From positions 1-23,713 of the IMG/VR virus record IMGVR_UViG_3300010885_002093: a DNA stretch of 23,713 bases; one strand, written 5' to 3'. The notes beneath the pieces are model-generated. The model saw only the letters and a program-made list of their open reading frames with translations. It searched no databases and was not told the origin of the DNA. The DNA comes from a virus. Both the position numbers and the translations under genes were made by a program. This document shows positions 14,202-21,110 of this stretch, one piece after another; within the stretch, counting starts at the first letter, position 1; each line of letters starts with the position of its first letter.

Positions 14202-14503
14202 TATAAACTCCTGCTAAAAATGTTGTATGTTTTACCGTCTTTTCCAGTTGTAGTATCAACATGGGTAAAATTAATTGTTTGTCCAAATTTTTTCAATTTA
14301 TTATTCTCTTGTTCTACAGCAGCCATTAGTGGAACACCTGTTAAATATTGTAATAAGTTTAAATCTTCTAGATACTTAGTTTTTATTTCTTTAGTCCAAC
14401 GTGCTATATCTGTATGAAACCAAAGCATCTGATTAAAGTCTTCTAAGTACATTACATAGTCTGGTCGAATAACAACAGGTACTTTTGTGCTTAGTGTTTC
14501 CAT
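14201..14503 (-). CDS. Hypothetical protein between tail fibre and internal virion genes
   Basis: A 100-residue protein joined to both neighbours by TAATG overlaps. It has an aromatic N-terminal half (VMYLEDFNQMLWFHTDI) and a C-terminal half with a Lys/Thr-rich turn and HVDTTTGKDGKTYNIF, which looks like a strand pair. No signal peptide, membrane segment or catalytic motif is visible. The context (tail fibre on one side, ejection proteins on the other) suggests a virion part or assembly factor, for example an enzyme-like domain that modifies or folds a tail protein, but I cannot identify the family. Confidence 0.65.
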   Translation of the reverse strand: METLSTKVPVVIRPDYVMYLEDFNQMLWFHTDIARWTKEIKTKYLEDLNLLQYLTGVPLMAAVEQENNKLKKFGQTINFTHVDTTTGKDGKTYNIFSRSL

Positions 14504-15903
14504 TAAGCAGTATAAGTACCAGACGCAGTAAATGTAATGCGTGTATTAGCACCAGAAGTAGTTATTGTAGGTGAACCAGTTACTGTTCCTGTGTAGTTTA
14601 CAGTTGGCATCGACATAATGACTACACCAGAACCACCAGCGCCACCAGTACCACCAGTATTTGGAGAAGAACCACCTCCGCCTCCACCGCCGCCACGGTT
14701 AGCAGTACCTGCTGTACCCGGACTACCGTTTGCACCCGGAGAACCACCACCCCCGCCACCAGTGCCGCCAGTACCGCCACCGCCTGTACCGCCACCACCG
14801 CCACTAGTTGGGGAAGCATCACCACCGCCGCCACCGCCACCAGCATAGTAAACAGAATTAACAGACCACAATACACCAATTCCGCCAGTACCGCCGTTAA
14901 CAGGACCGCCTCCGCCTACTCCAGCACCAGCGCCACCTGCGCCACCGCCGCCACCACCGGGACCAACATACGTTGCGCCGCCAGCACTATTAAAGCCACC
15001 TGTACCGCCAGCGTTACCTTGACCTGAAGTACCAGCACCTCCAGATAATGGAGCAAAACCAACAATACCGTTTGCGCCGCCACCTGAACCACCAGTACCG
15101 CTACCGCCTTGACCGCCACCAGTAGTTGTAGCTAATGTGGTAGTTGGGGAAGTTAACGAACTAGTTGAACCAGCTCCAGAACCTGCTCCACCTGCACCAA
15201 TGACTGCTGTGTAAACTGTGCCAGCAACAAGAGTTGTTGAAGAATAAAGTAAACCACCTGCGCCGCCACCGCCGCCACCGTTTGTTGCACCACCGCCGCC
15301 ACCAGCTACAACAATAAAGTCAGCAGTATAATTACCTAATGGGCTAACACTAAAGCGAACCCAAGCACCATTAACATAGCCTTCGTAATTATCTGATTCA
15401 GAATTGTAACGCATTATACCTTCTGCAGGACTAGCAGGACGCTGTACAGTACTTCCTATAGGTAATTGAAAGTAACCAGTAGCAGTATTAAGCTCATCTG
15501 AAACCATCGCTGGAGTAGGGTCTCCAACAGGAACCCACACAGTACCATTCCAATTTTCTAACAGATTAATTGTAGTGTTATAACGAGTTAAACCAACAAC
15601 AGGAGAAGCTGGTCGTTGTGCTGTTGTTCCTTTTGCAATAACAAGACCACCTGTGCCAGTCATTACAATGTTAGCGTTAGCTGTTACTTCGCCAACTAAA
15701 GTAGAAACGGTGTTAGCAAACAACCCATCAGTAGTTACTAGACCAGAAAACACTGGATTTAATAAGTCAGCTTTTGATGTTACTGACGACGCAATAGCTG
15801 TAAACTCAGTATCGATCTCAGTACCTTTAACAATCTTTGAAGGATTGCCACTCGGAAGTGTATCTTTTGTTGCAAAGTTAGTTGATTTTATATAATCAGA
15901 CAT
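14503..15903 (-). CDS. Tail fibre protein with glycine-rich receptor-binding domain
   Basis: A 466-residue fibre. The N-terminus (MSDYIKSTNFATKDTLPSGN, then KGTEIDTEFTAIASSVTSKAD) is the usual attachment region of podovirus fibres. Two copies of a motif, QRPASP...G...RYN...E...NG-x-WV, lie at residues about 96-126 and 154-184. Residues about 194-425 are a glycine-rich domain starting ADFIVVAGGGGGA and dominated by runs of G with S, T and N, followed by GSGVVIMSMPTV and a final module (about 440-466) that also ends the 577-residue adhesin. Such domains occur in many aquatic phage tail proteins; a sandwich of polyglycine II helices that binds the host, as in the S16 adhesin, is an inference. 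TAGGAT precedes the ATG. Confidence 0.9.
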   Translation of the reverse strand: MSDYIKSTNFATKDTLPSGNPSKIVKGTEIDTEFTAIASSVTSKADLLNPVFSGLVTTDGLFANTVSTLVGEVTANANIVMTGTGGLVIAKGTTAQRPASPVVGLTRYNTTINLLENWNGTVWVPVGDPTPAMVSDELNTATGYFQLPIGSTVQRPASPAEGIMRYNSESDNYEGYVNGAWVRFSVSPLGNYTADFIVVAGGGGGATNGGGGGGAGGLLYSSTTLVAGTVYTAVIGAGGAGSGAGSTSSLTSPTTTLATTTGGGQGGSGTGGSGGGANGIVGFAPLSGGAGTSGQGNAGGTGGFNSAGGATYVGPGGGGGGAGGAGAGVGGGGPVNGGTGGIGVLWSVNSVYYAGGGGGGGDASPTSGGGGGTGGGGTGGTGGGGGGSPGANGSPGTAGTANRGGGGGGGGSSPNTGGTGGAGGSGVVIMSMPTVNYTGTVTGSPTITTSGANTRITFTASGTYTA

Positions 15904-15911
15904 AATTAATC

Positions 15912-17714
15912 CTATCTATTTTTACCAAGTTTTAAGGATATATCGATTTTTTGAATCGAGATCGGATACCCGTTTATACCGCACTCAAAACCGAGTTGAA
16001 CAACTTTACCAGTTCCAGTTGCATTAAATTGAACAGCATCAAGAGAAATACCATTACTATATTCAGCAATTCCGTATTCTCCAATTCCATACTCATAAAC
16101 ACCTGTAGAGTTTAAAGCAATAACTCCACTTTCATAGTTATCTGTGAAATCAAAGCCCCACTTAACTGAGATGTTTTGTCCACGTCCGCCAATAACAACA
16201 ACATTTACTCGTTTAAGTATTTTCAATGTTGTTGGTTGATCCATGTCAAAATAGTTAGTATAGTAACTAAACCGATACGAATCTGTGCTATCTAAATATT
16301 CATTGTATAAGCCAAGATAGCCAGCTTTACCAATATACAAATCACGACCTGCTGTACTACAGAAAGCAGTAGGGTTGATGTTTTGCCAAATTGTTGTTCG
16401 TGATGCTCCATTTTCTAACACGCCACGAGTATCAAAACAATAGGTATAACCAACAACAGGAAAAGACAATAAATAAAACGCATCTGTAGGATAATAAACA
16501 GCTTTAATATTATCTAAGTTTTCTTTTTTCAAGTTAAAAATTAAGTCATCACGGACATTCTTAGATATATCTCTAAAAGGCATTGATTTTTCTTGAATCA
16601 AACGCTGTAAAGACTGTACACCTGTTTCCGATAAGAATAAAATATCAGTACCAGCTACAGAAGCCACAGAGTCACGAGCAATACAACCAGTACCTTTAAT
16701 AATGTCTTGTACTGTTAATTGTGTTGTATCTTGTGGATTTGCATACAAAACAATGTGACGCTTACAGAAAACAATTAGAAATCCATTATGGGACGCAAGT
16801 GCTACGATACCATCACCTGTTGGAATAACTGTGCTAATATCTAAATAGCCAGATGTTCCTACTTGCCACTCATTAGGATTTTGTAAATCACTAAAGTAAA
16901 TCGTTTGGTCATTATCACCAATACCAGCAACCCAGATTCTTCCATAAGCGGCTAAAGCACAATTAGGTTGAAATGTAGTTATATCATATTCAAGCGGTAA
17001 GTTACCAAAATCACCTAAACGTTGAAATCCGTAACCACCTTCATGTGCGTGTGTTGATGAACTTAATTTGTGATACATTAATACTGGATTGTTCTTTTGT
17101 ACAAGCACTGCATGAGACGAAGCCGTTGGACCCGTGCCATATGGTAAAGAAGCTATTTGCCAGTTGTTTCCAGAAATGAATGCTGGTAATATATTTATAA
17201 CATCTGTCGTTCCAGAAGTTGTTCTCGAAACAGTTGATGTTACAGTAAATGTGTTTGTTGTAACTGCTGTTATTGTATAGATACCTGAAGTAGCTAAACC
17301 ATCAATAATAGTTAAATAAATACTTTGACTATATGTATAAGGATGCGCCGTAACAGTAACAGTAATAGTTGTCCCTGTTTGTGAATATGCTTTTGCAGAA
17401 TAAAAGGTAGTACCGTGAACGGAACGCTCGGCTAAGGTTGTTGTACCTGTATACAGTTTATTGTTAGCAGCACTGATAAACTGAGTTCCATCATTCTTAA
17501 CAAATTCAAAAATAGTTCTAAAACTGCCTGTAGACGCAGCAGTTGTGTTTAATTTTGTCCATCCTTTACGAGCACCAATACGACCATATTTATCAATAAC
17601 ACAGTTATACGCTTCACGAGCATATCCACTCGTAAGCTGCACTGAGGAGTCTTGGATGTTTAATCCAGAGAAACCCGGAGCTTGTAACGACCCAGTTAAT
17701 AGTTGTTCAGCCAT
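15912..17714 (-). CDS. Tail tubular protein B-like (nozzle) protein
   Basis: A 600-residue beta-rich protein of the type that forms the tail nozzle in T7-like phages (T7 gp12, 794). The N-terminus is typical: LLTGSLQAPGFSGLNIQDS followed by REAYNCVIDKYGRIGARKGW. Later segments fit a propeller-like body: GRIWVAGIGDNDQTIYFSD, SHNGFLIVFCKRHIVLY, GTDILFLSETGVQSLQR and AVYYPTDAFYLLSFPV. Residues about 115-165 (TITVTVTAHPY to NTFTVTST) look like an inserted Thr/Val-rich Ig-like module. It directly follows the gp11-like gene (TAATG overlap), the same order as in T7. Assignment rests on order and pattern. Confidence 0.82.
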   Translation of the reverse strand: MAEQLLTGSLQAPGFSGLNIQDSSVQLTSGYAREAYNCVIDKYGRIGARKGWTKLNTTAASTGSFRTIFEFVKNDGTQFISAANNKLYTGTTTLAERSVHGTTFYSAKAYSQTGTTITVTVTAHPYTYSQSIYLTIIDGLATSGIYTITAVTTNTFTVTSTVSRTTSGTTDVINILPAFISGNNWQIASLPYGTGPTASSHAVLVQKNNPVLMYHKLSSSTHAHEGGYGFQRLGDFGNLPLEYDITTFQPNCALAAYGRIWVAGIGDNDQTIYFSDLQNPNEWQVGTSGYLDISTVIPTGDGIVALASHNGFLIVFCKRHIVLYANPQDTTQLTVQDIIKGTGCIARDSVASVAGTDILFLSETGVQSLQRLIQEKSMPFRDISKNVRDDLIFNLKKENLDNIKAVYYPTDAFYLLSFPVVGYTYCFDTRGVLENGASRTTIWQNINPTAFCSTAGRDLYIGKAGYLGLYNEYLDSTDSYRFSYYTNYFDMDQPTTLKILKRVNVVVIGGRGQNISVKWGFDFTDNYESGVIALNSTGVYEYGIGEYGIAEYSNGISLDAVQFNATGTGKVVQLGFECGINGYPISIQKIDISLKLGKNR

Positions 17715-18367
17715 TAAACGTCAATCCAAGCAGCTTCTTCTAAATAACGACCAGATTCTAAAGCAATTGCGTCGCTTAAAGACTGAAGATATAAAGCATA
17801 CATTTCACTTGAGAGCATAGCGTTGTCTTCGCCTCGCTCCGCCATTCCACGAGCAACTGCTCCTAAAATAACAGGCTCTGCTGGGACCAATAAAACATCT
17901 GAACTATTGCTTAATGCTGCTTGTGGATTAATAAGGTTAAATCTAATGCTGTAGGCTTTATCAGGTATTGGATAAATATCTACTTGAGTATCACCATTAC
18001 TGTTAGTACCATTAAAGTTATAAAACTGAGGTTGTCCGTACTGAGACGGATTCATCAAAAATAACTCATTCATCTTTGATGTGGTTTGTGGCTGTAAAGC
18101 ATTATCGCTAGTATCGTCAAGTACATCAATTACACGAAAGCGTTGACCAGACCCTGCTAATACATAGTTGAATAAACTAGGAGTTGTATCGGCTGTAATA
18201 GTCGTGCTTAATGCGTTCCAATTGTAAGCGTCTTCTACCTGACGTTTAGAATCGTTAACATATTCACAAATTAGTTTAGAATAGATGTTATCTGTTACCG
18301 AGGTGACTTCACGTTCTCGAAGTCTCCTAAGCACAGAATTAACAAGCTGCAAGTATGTATAAGACAT
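17714..18367 (-). CDS. Tail tubular protein A-like (head-tail gatekeeper) protein
   Basis: This 217-residue protein probably caps the portal and links head to tail, like T7 gp11 (196) and P22 gp4. The start TYLQLVNSVLRRLREREV and the segment ICEYVNDSKRQVEDAYNWNAL are hallmarks of this group. Then come strands (FRVIDVLDD), a long linker and a C-terminal helical part (VILGAVARGMAERGEDNAML, then QSLSDAIALES). It is the first gene after a strong promoter, with AAGGAC (18371-18376) before the ATG, and it is coupled to the tail tubular protein B gene by TAATG. The late tail and ejection genes therefore share one transcript. Confidence 0.87.
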   Translation of the reverse strand: MSYTYLQLVNSVLRRLREREVTSVTDNIYSKLICEYVNDSKRQVEDAYNWNALSTTITADTTPSLFNYVLAGSGQRFRVIDVLDDTSDNALQPQTTSKMNELFLMNPSQYGQPQFYNFNGTNSNGDTQVDIYPIPDKAYSIRFNLINPQAALSNSSDVLLVPAEPVILGAVARGMAERGEDNAMLSSEMYALYLQSLSDAIALESGRYLEEAAWIDV

Positions 18368-18388
18368 AGAGTCCTTATTTAGTGGTAT

Positions 18389-18417
18389 ATTGTACCATAA
18401 TTATACTTAAAAGTCAA
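18389..18417 (-). promoter_or_regulatory. Sigma70-type promoter for the tail/ejection gene block
   Basis: Read on the - strand: TTGACT (18417-18412), exactly 17 bases, then TACAAT (18394-18389) preceded by TGG. The predicted start, about 18382, leaves a 15-base leader with AAGGAC before the gatekeeper ATG. The -10 lies within an interrupted palindrome, GGTACAATATACC, which may be an operator or chance. No terminator follows the Rz gene, so read-through from upstream also reaches these genes. Confidence 0.85.
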
Positions 18418-18422
18418 GTAAA

Positions 18423-18920
18423 TTATTTAGTATTTGCTGATTTAAGCGCTTCTATTTGAGCGGCTACTTCCCTGTATTTTCCGTGGTTTTCAATTGTGGT
18501 GGTGAGTACGGTAGCAAGGTCAACGGGGGAGCTGAGGTTATCAGTATTTGCGGGATTTGTGGTTTCACCTGTGGCAGAGGCGTTGTACAGCCTAATAAAA
18601 CCGTAAGAGACAGGACTGCCGAACTTAGCATTCCAAGCATCAATATCCTTTGTATACGCAGCGCCACGAACTTGTTTTTGATAGCCAACATTTTTTACTT
18701 GCTCCTTCTTTACCTGTTGAAAATAGTCAGACGCAGCAAGGTCATATTTAGCCTTATCTTGCGCCAAAGCTTCTTGATAAGCTTCTTTGTCTTTTGCAAT
18801 CTTTGCTTCATAATAGTTCTTTTCGTATTTGTGACCAGCATAAACACCTCCACCAAAAGCTACTGCTATTGCCAAACCAATGGCAATTAACGAATTAAAC
18901 CCACTTAATAACCAACCCAT
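18423..18920 (-). CDS. Rz: Rz-like inner-membrane spanin (i-spanin)
   Basis: A 165-residue protein that, with Rz1, would fuse inner and outer membranes at the end of lysis. Residues about 8-30 (FNSLIAIGLAIAVAFGGG) are a single N-terminal transmembrane anchor. Residues about 31-90 are a charged, heptad-rich periplasmic coiled coil (KYEKNYYEAKIAKDKEAYQE, then ALAQDKAKYD). The C-terminal part is globular and shares its DNA with Rz1. A strong AGGAGG lies five bases before the ATG. It directly follows the lysozyme gene, the classical order. Pairing with the embedded Rz1 supports the call more than sequence identity does. Confidence 0.88.
   Translation of the reverse strand: MGWLLSGFNSLIAIGLAIAVAFGGGVYAGHKYEKNYYEAKIAKDKEAYQEALAQDKAKYDLAASDYFQQVKKEQVKNVGYQKQVRGAAYTKDIDAWNAKFGSPVSYGFIRLYNASATGETTNPANTDNLSSPVDLATVLTTTIENHGKYREVAAQIEALKSANTK
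18464..18640 (-). CDS. Rz1: Rz1-like outer-membrane lipoprotein (o-spanin), embedded in Rz
   Basis: A 58-residue lipoprotein read in another frame wholly inside Rz. The start at 18640 is preferred over an in-frame ATG at 18691, because AAAGGA lies five bases before it and the protein then begins directly with a signal peptide (MLGMLSSAVLSLTVLLGC). The lipobox VLLG-C18 predicts acylation of C18, leaving a 41-residue mature chain rich in proline (TTPLPQVKPQIPQI and more), the hallmark of Rz1. It would sit in the outer membrane inner leaflet and meet Rz across the periplasm. Complete nesting inside Rz is the arrangement of lambda. Confidence 0.88.
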   Translation of the reverse strand: MLGMLSSAVLSLTVLLGCTTPLPQVKPQIPQILITSAPPLTLLPYSPPQLKTTENTGK

Positions 18921-18921
18921 A

Positions 18922-19383
18922 CTACCCTCCTATACAGCGGACATATTCTTCTTGTCTGCGTTTGATTAAGCCGGGAAATATCTTACCGCCAGCCATGGTC
19001 CACTTTAAAAGCTCTTTACAGGCTCCAGCATAATCTCCTGAATTAAGCTTCTTATTAAGAGTTGATGAACAAAATGCACCAACTCCAACATTGTAGGTAA
19101 ACGATGCGTATGCATCTAGTTCACCTTGGGTGATGGGAACTTTAATACACTTCACCATTCCCTTAACGTGCTCAGTAGCACTTTCTTGAAGCCTCACCAA
19201 GGCTCTCTCAGGGGTCGTGGTGTCTCCCATTCTAACTCCCTTAGTCTCCCCGTATCCTATCGTGGGAATGCCTCCTACGTCTCTGTACGCCATTGCACGG
19301 TAGCCTTCAAAGAAAGCAATCCCTGCGATGGCTGCACTGCTGATAGTTAAGGCTGCTGCTACCTGCCTTGCTCTATCGTTCAT
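18922..19383 (-). CDS. Phage lysozyme (GH24 endolysin) with SAR-type N-terminal segment
   Basis: A 153-residue muramidase that cuts the glycan strands of the wall. The GH24 triad E-x8-D-x5-T is exact: E26 (FFEGYR), D35 and T41 (GGIPTIGYG). Later family segments include ELDAYASFTYNVGVGAFCSSTL and GLIKRRQEEY (given here as motifs). Residues about 8-25 form a weakly hydrophobic Ala/Ser/Gly stretch right before E26, typical of signal-arrest-release endolysins that wait in the membrane. There is no cysteine in this segment, so activation would be of the R21 rather than the P1 type. Four cysteines (C79, C105, C122, C150) could make disulphides in the periplasm. It overlaps the holin gene by four bases. 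Confidence 0.92.
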   Translation of the reverse strand: MNDRARQVAAALTISSAAIAGIAFFEGYRAMAYRDVGGIPTIGYGETKGVRMGDTTTPERALVRLQESATEHVKGMVKCIKVPITQGELDAYASFTYNVGVGAFCSSTLNKKLNSGDYAGACKELLKWTMAGGKIFPGLIKRRQEEYVRCIGG

Positions 19384-19583
19384 ATATCTTTTTGAGCTAC
19401 TAACCTAGCTGTAAATGCTGCAGCACAGAAGAAAAAAGCTAATAATGCAAATAACGATCTGGGCATTGTGTCCCAGTATAGCGGAAGTATTGCTTCGCAT
19501 CCGCTAAGGAAGGCGGCTAATAAAATAAATCTTATCGACCACGCTTCCTTTAATATTTCTCTCCAATTGTGATACAGTCGCAA
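19380..19583 (-). CDS. Putative holin/pinholin, two transmembrane segments, TTG start
   Basis: A 67-residue membrane protein just before the lysozyme gene (ATGA overlap), where a holin is expected. Two hydrophobic segments, about 17-37 (IRFILLAAFLSGCEAILPLY) and 41-63 (PRSLFALLAFFFCAAAFTA onwards), flank a short loop; the N-terminus is charged (HNWREILKEAW). The only start is TTG at 19583 with GAGG about eight bases upstream, a weak initiation that would limit expression. Size and topology are close to the S21 pinholin, and the neighbour is a SAR lysozyme, so a small-hole pinholin is a reasonable inference. The WSIRFILLAAFLSG-type pattern recurs in small phage membrane proteins. Confidence 0.75.
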   Translation of the reverse strand: MRLYHNWREILKEAWSIRFILLAAFLSGCEAILPLYWDTMPRSLFALLAFFFCAAAFTARLVAQKDI

Positions 19584-19766
19584 TTAACGACCTCTACCAG
19601 AAGATTTCTTCATTGGTTTGGACATCTTTGCCTCTGACATTGCAATAGCAATGGCTTGCTTTGGGTTTTTAACCAAAGGACCGCTTTTACCACCAGAATG
19701 TAATGCACCTGTTTTGTATTCATGCATTACTTTACCAATTTTAGCTGATTGTTTTTTAGTTGCCAT
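19584..19766 (-). CDS. Small basic protein, DUF6496-like
   Basis: A 60-residue, strongly basic protein. The segment NPKQAIAIAMSEAKM is the core of a family I recall as DUF6496, in which a GALHSG-like turn and lysine-rich ends surround a short helix. A strong AAGGAG lies seven bases before the ATG. It ends at the base before the holin TTG, whose ribosome site lies inside its last codons. It may bind nucleic acid, given its charge, but function is unknown. Confidence 0.75.
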   Translation of the reverse strand: MATKKQSAKIGKVMHEYKTGALHSGGKSGPLVKNPKQAIAIAMSEAKMSKPMKKSSGRGR

Positions 19767-19779
19767 TTAACTACTCCTT

Positions 19780-20052
19780 TTAACAGTTCCAGTTTTTTAA
19801 TGAGGCTCTTGCTCTTTCAGCAGGACCTTTAGCTTTCTTTACAACTCCTGTCATTCTGGCGCAAAAAGAGGCTTTTCTACCTTTGTCTGCATCAGATTTA
19901 GGATTAGGTGCTGGCGCCTTCAAGTTGCTACCATTCTTGGCGTTGTATTCAGCACGACCTTTGGCTGTCATTCCTGCGCCTTTATCGGTAGGATTATAAG
20001 TTTTACCTTTTCCTGTTGTTTTATGAGGAATAGGCTTATCGTGTTTAGCCAT
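19780..20052 (-). CDS. Small basic protein with conserved C-terminal SFCARM...RA..LK.W.C motif
   Basis: A 90-residue basic protein. The N-terminal part is rich in Lys, Thr, Gly and Pro (KTTGKGKTYNPTDKGAGM), apparently disordered; the last 33 residues carry KASFCARMTGVVKK and GPAERARASLKNWNC. This motif recurs in aquatic phage proteins (I believe the DUF6321 group, not certain). The two cysteines could form a disulphide or bind metal. It starts in a TAATG overlap with the 50-residue gene and is followed by 13 non-coding bases. Function unknown. Confidence 0.75.
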   Translation of the reverse strand: MAKHDKPIPHKTTGKGKTYNPTDKGAGMTAKGRAEYNAKNGSNLKAPAPNPKSDADKGRKASFCARMTGVVKKAKGPAERARASLKNWNC

Positions 20053-20204
20053 TATTTTTTCTTTGCAGTCTTAGCAGCTTGTTTAAAGTCTTTGGCGCTA
20101 GGAGCAGCTTTGCTACCTACTTTGTTCATCTTTTCGCCTGAACCAGCAGCTATTCTTTTTTGTTTAGCATTGATGTTAGAATAAAGTCCGGGTTTAGTTG
20201 CCAT
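20052..20204 (-). CDS. Small basic protein (50 residues), conserved in phages
   Basis: A short frame from ATG at 20204 to TAA at 20052. The sequence starts MATKPGLYSNINAKQKRIAA and goes on with a GSGEKM turn, ending in lysine-rich helix KDFKQAAKTAKKK. Its N-terminal MATKPGLY...I-x-AKQ-x-RIA-x-GSGE-KM is a pattern I know from small phage proteins found beside the two basic proteins downstream. GGAG lies 11 bases before the ATG. Net charge is strongly positive. Function unknown. Confidence 0.75.
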   Translation of the reverse strand: MATKPGLYSNINAKQKRIAAGSGEKMNKVGSKAAPSAKDFKQAAKTAKKK

Positions 20205-20205
20205 G

Positions 20206-20529
20206 TTATACTCGCTCCAGTTCTACCGTTAAAATAATGTTAATTATTGATCCAGCTTCGCTAATAGCAGAGATTGTGTCTCCCTCTGACATTGCAATAT
20301 AGCTACCACTAAACTGAAAAAATGCTTTTGATCCTAACGAATGTTGATTAACAATATCTATTTGTGTTGAACTACTAGCAATATTCCAATGAACACTGGT
20401 TGTTTTAGTTCCAGAGCCTGAATTATTAATATATACTAGTACTAAGTTTCCAATGTATCCTGTAGGAACAGTGTAAAGAACTGTATTAGTATTTGCTACT
20501 AAAACTTTACCGATTGATAGTTTTTTCAT
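20206..20529 (-). CDS. Putative virion-associated beta-sandwich protein
   Basis: A 107-residue protein built of short strands with few charged residues: IGKVLVANTNTVLYTVPTGY, then NLVLVYINNSGSGTKTTSVHW and YIAMSEGDTISAISEAGSI. The 'T-x-LYTVP-x-GY...N...W...GDTI' layout matches small structural or decoration-type proteins of tailed phages that I have seen next to tail genes. No enzyme motif is visible. It overlaps the previous gene by four bases (ATGA). A surface or tail-tip protein is inferred from fold and place. Confidence 0.6.
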   Translation of the reverse strand: MKKLSIGKVLVANTNTVLYTVPTGYIGNLVLVYINNSGSGTKTTSVHWNIASSSTQIDIVNQHSLGSKAFFQFSGSYIAMSEGDTISAISEAGSIINIILTVELERV

Positions 20530-20885
20530 TTAAGAGTCAACAAATATAAAGTTTCTAAATACTGACCAACAATTTCATCAAGAATATTCTGTAGTGCTGT
20601 ATCTTTTTTGTCTATAATTTCATATCTAGCATTTTCAATCCATGATAAATGTTTTTTCAATATTTCTATAGGTGATTTAGAATAAGTATCTTTTTCTTCT
20701 AAAGTAGGTATTTCAACACGACCATGACGACCTTGATACTTTTCAACAAGACTGTCTGTCAATTCAAGAATGTTGTCATAAAACTCGTTTAAAGTTTTGT
20801 GTTCAGAAAAGCTTAAAGTAGCCCAGTGTTGTCTGTGGGCTGTATCTCGACTGAGTAAAAGTAAAGCAATTAATTTTGCAAACAT
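20526..20885 (-). CDS. Helical protein, DUF5856/Dps-like, unknown function
   Basis: A 119-residue, almost all-helical protein. Its pattern resembles the ferritin-like, Dps-like group I recall as DUF5856: SRDTAHRQHWATLSFSEH at the start, LNEFYDNILELTDSLVEKYQG with conserved D/E and H spacing, then a C-terminal NILDEIVGQYLETLYLL helix. The H and E residues could bind iron as in Dps, but the metal site is not proven. It may be a virion or host-stress protein. TAGGA precedes the ATG by seven bases. Confidence 0.65.
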   Translation of the reverse strand: MFAKLIALLLLSRDTAHRQHWATLSFSEHKTLNEFYDNILELTDSLVEKYQGRHGRVEIPTLEEKDTYSKSPIEILKKHLSWIENARYEIIDKKDTALQNILDEIVGQYLETLYLLTLK

Positions 20886-20893
20886 TCTTAATC

Positions 20894-21100
20894 CTATATG
20901 TGTTTAAATAACCAGTCTTTGAAGATAGTCAGAAAGACCACCACACCAGATGTAATAAATGCAATACCACCTAAGAATCCTTTATACCGAGTCATTTCAT
21001 TCTTAATCTCGTGCATAAGTCTTAGTAGTTCTTTGTGGTTGTCCTCAAGTGTGTTCACTTTGGACTCAATTACAGCTATTCTTTCTATGTGGTCAGTCAT
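20894..21100 (-). CDS. Small membrane protein with coiled coil and C-terminal TM (XhlA/holin-like)
   Basis: A 68-residue protein. Residues about 5-38 form a coiled coil (IAVIESKVNTLEDNHKELLR, then LMHEIKNEM), followed by one transmembrane helix (about 43-62, FLGGIAFITSGVVVFLTIF) and a short basic end (KHI). This layout is like the XhlA hemolysin/holin-associated proteins of other phages. It is far upstream of the lysis cassette in the same late block, so it may be a second holin, an antiholin or a virion membrane part. The topology is seen directly; the role is inference. Confidence 0.65.
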   Translation of the reverse strand: MTDHIERIAVIESKVNTLEDNHKELLRLMHEIKNEMTRYKGFLGGIAFITSGVVVFLTIFKDWLFKHI

Positions 21101-21110
21101 AATTCACCTA

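Noticed and set aside
14618-14848. Proline-rich + strand ORF
   Set aside because: It is the complement of polyglycine codons of the tail fibre; runs of CCG/CCA read as proline, not a real gene.
15405-15425. GGTATAAT on the - strand inside the tail fibre
   Set aside because: It encodes the GIMRY segment, lacks the TG of the extended -10 and has no -35; taken as coding chance.
18456-18890. 144-residue + strand ORF across the spanin genes
   Set aside because: Antisense to Rz and Rz1, which have ribosome sites, a signal peptide and a lipobox; the + frame has none.
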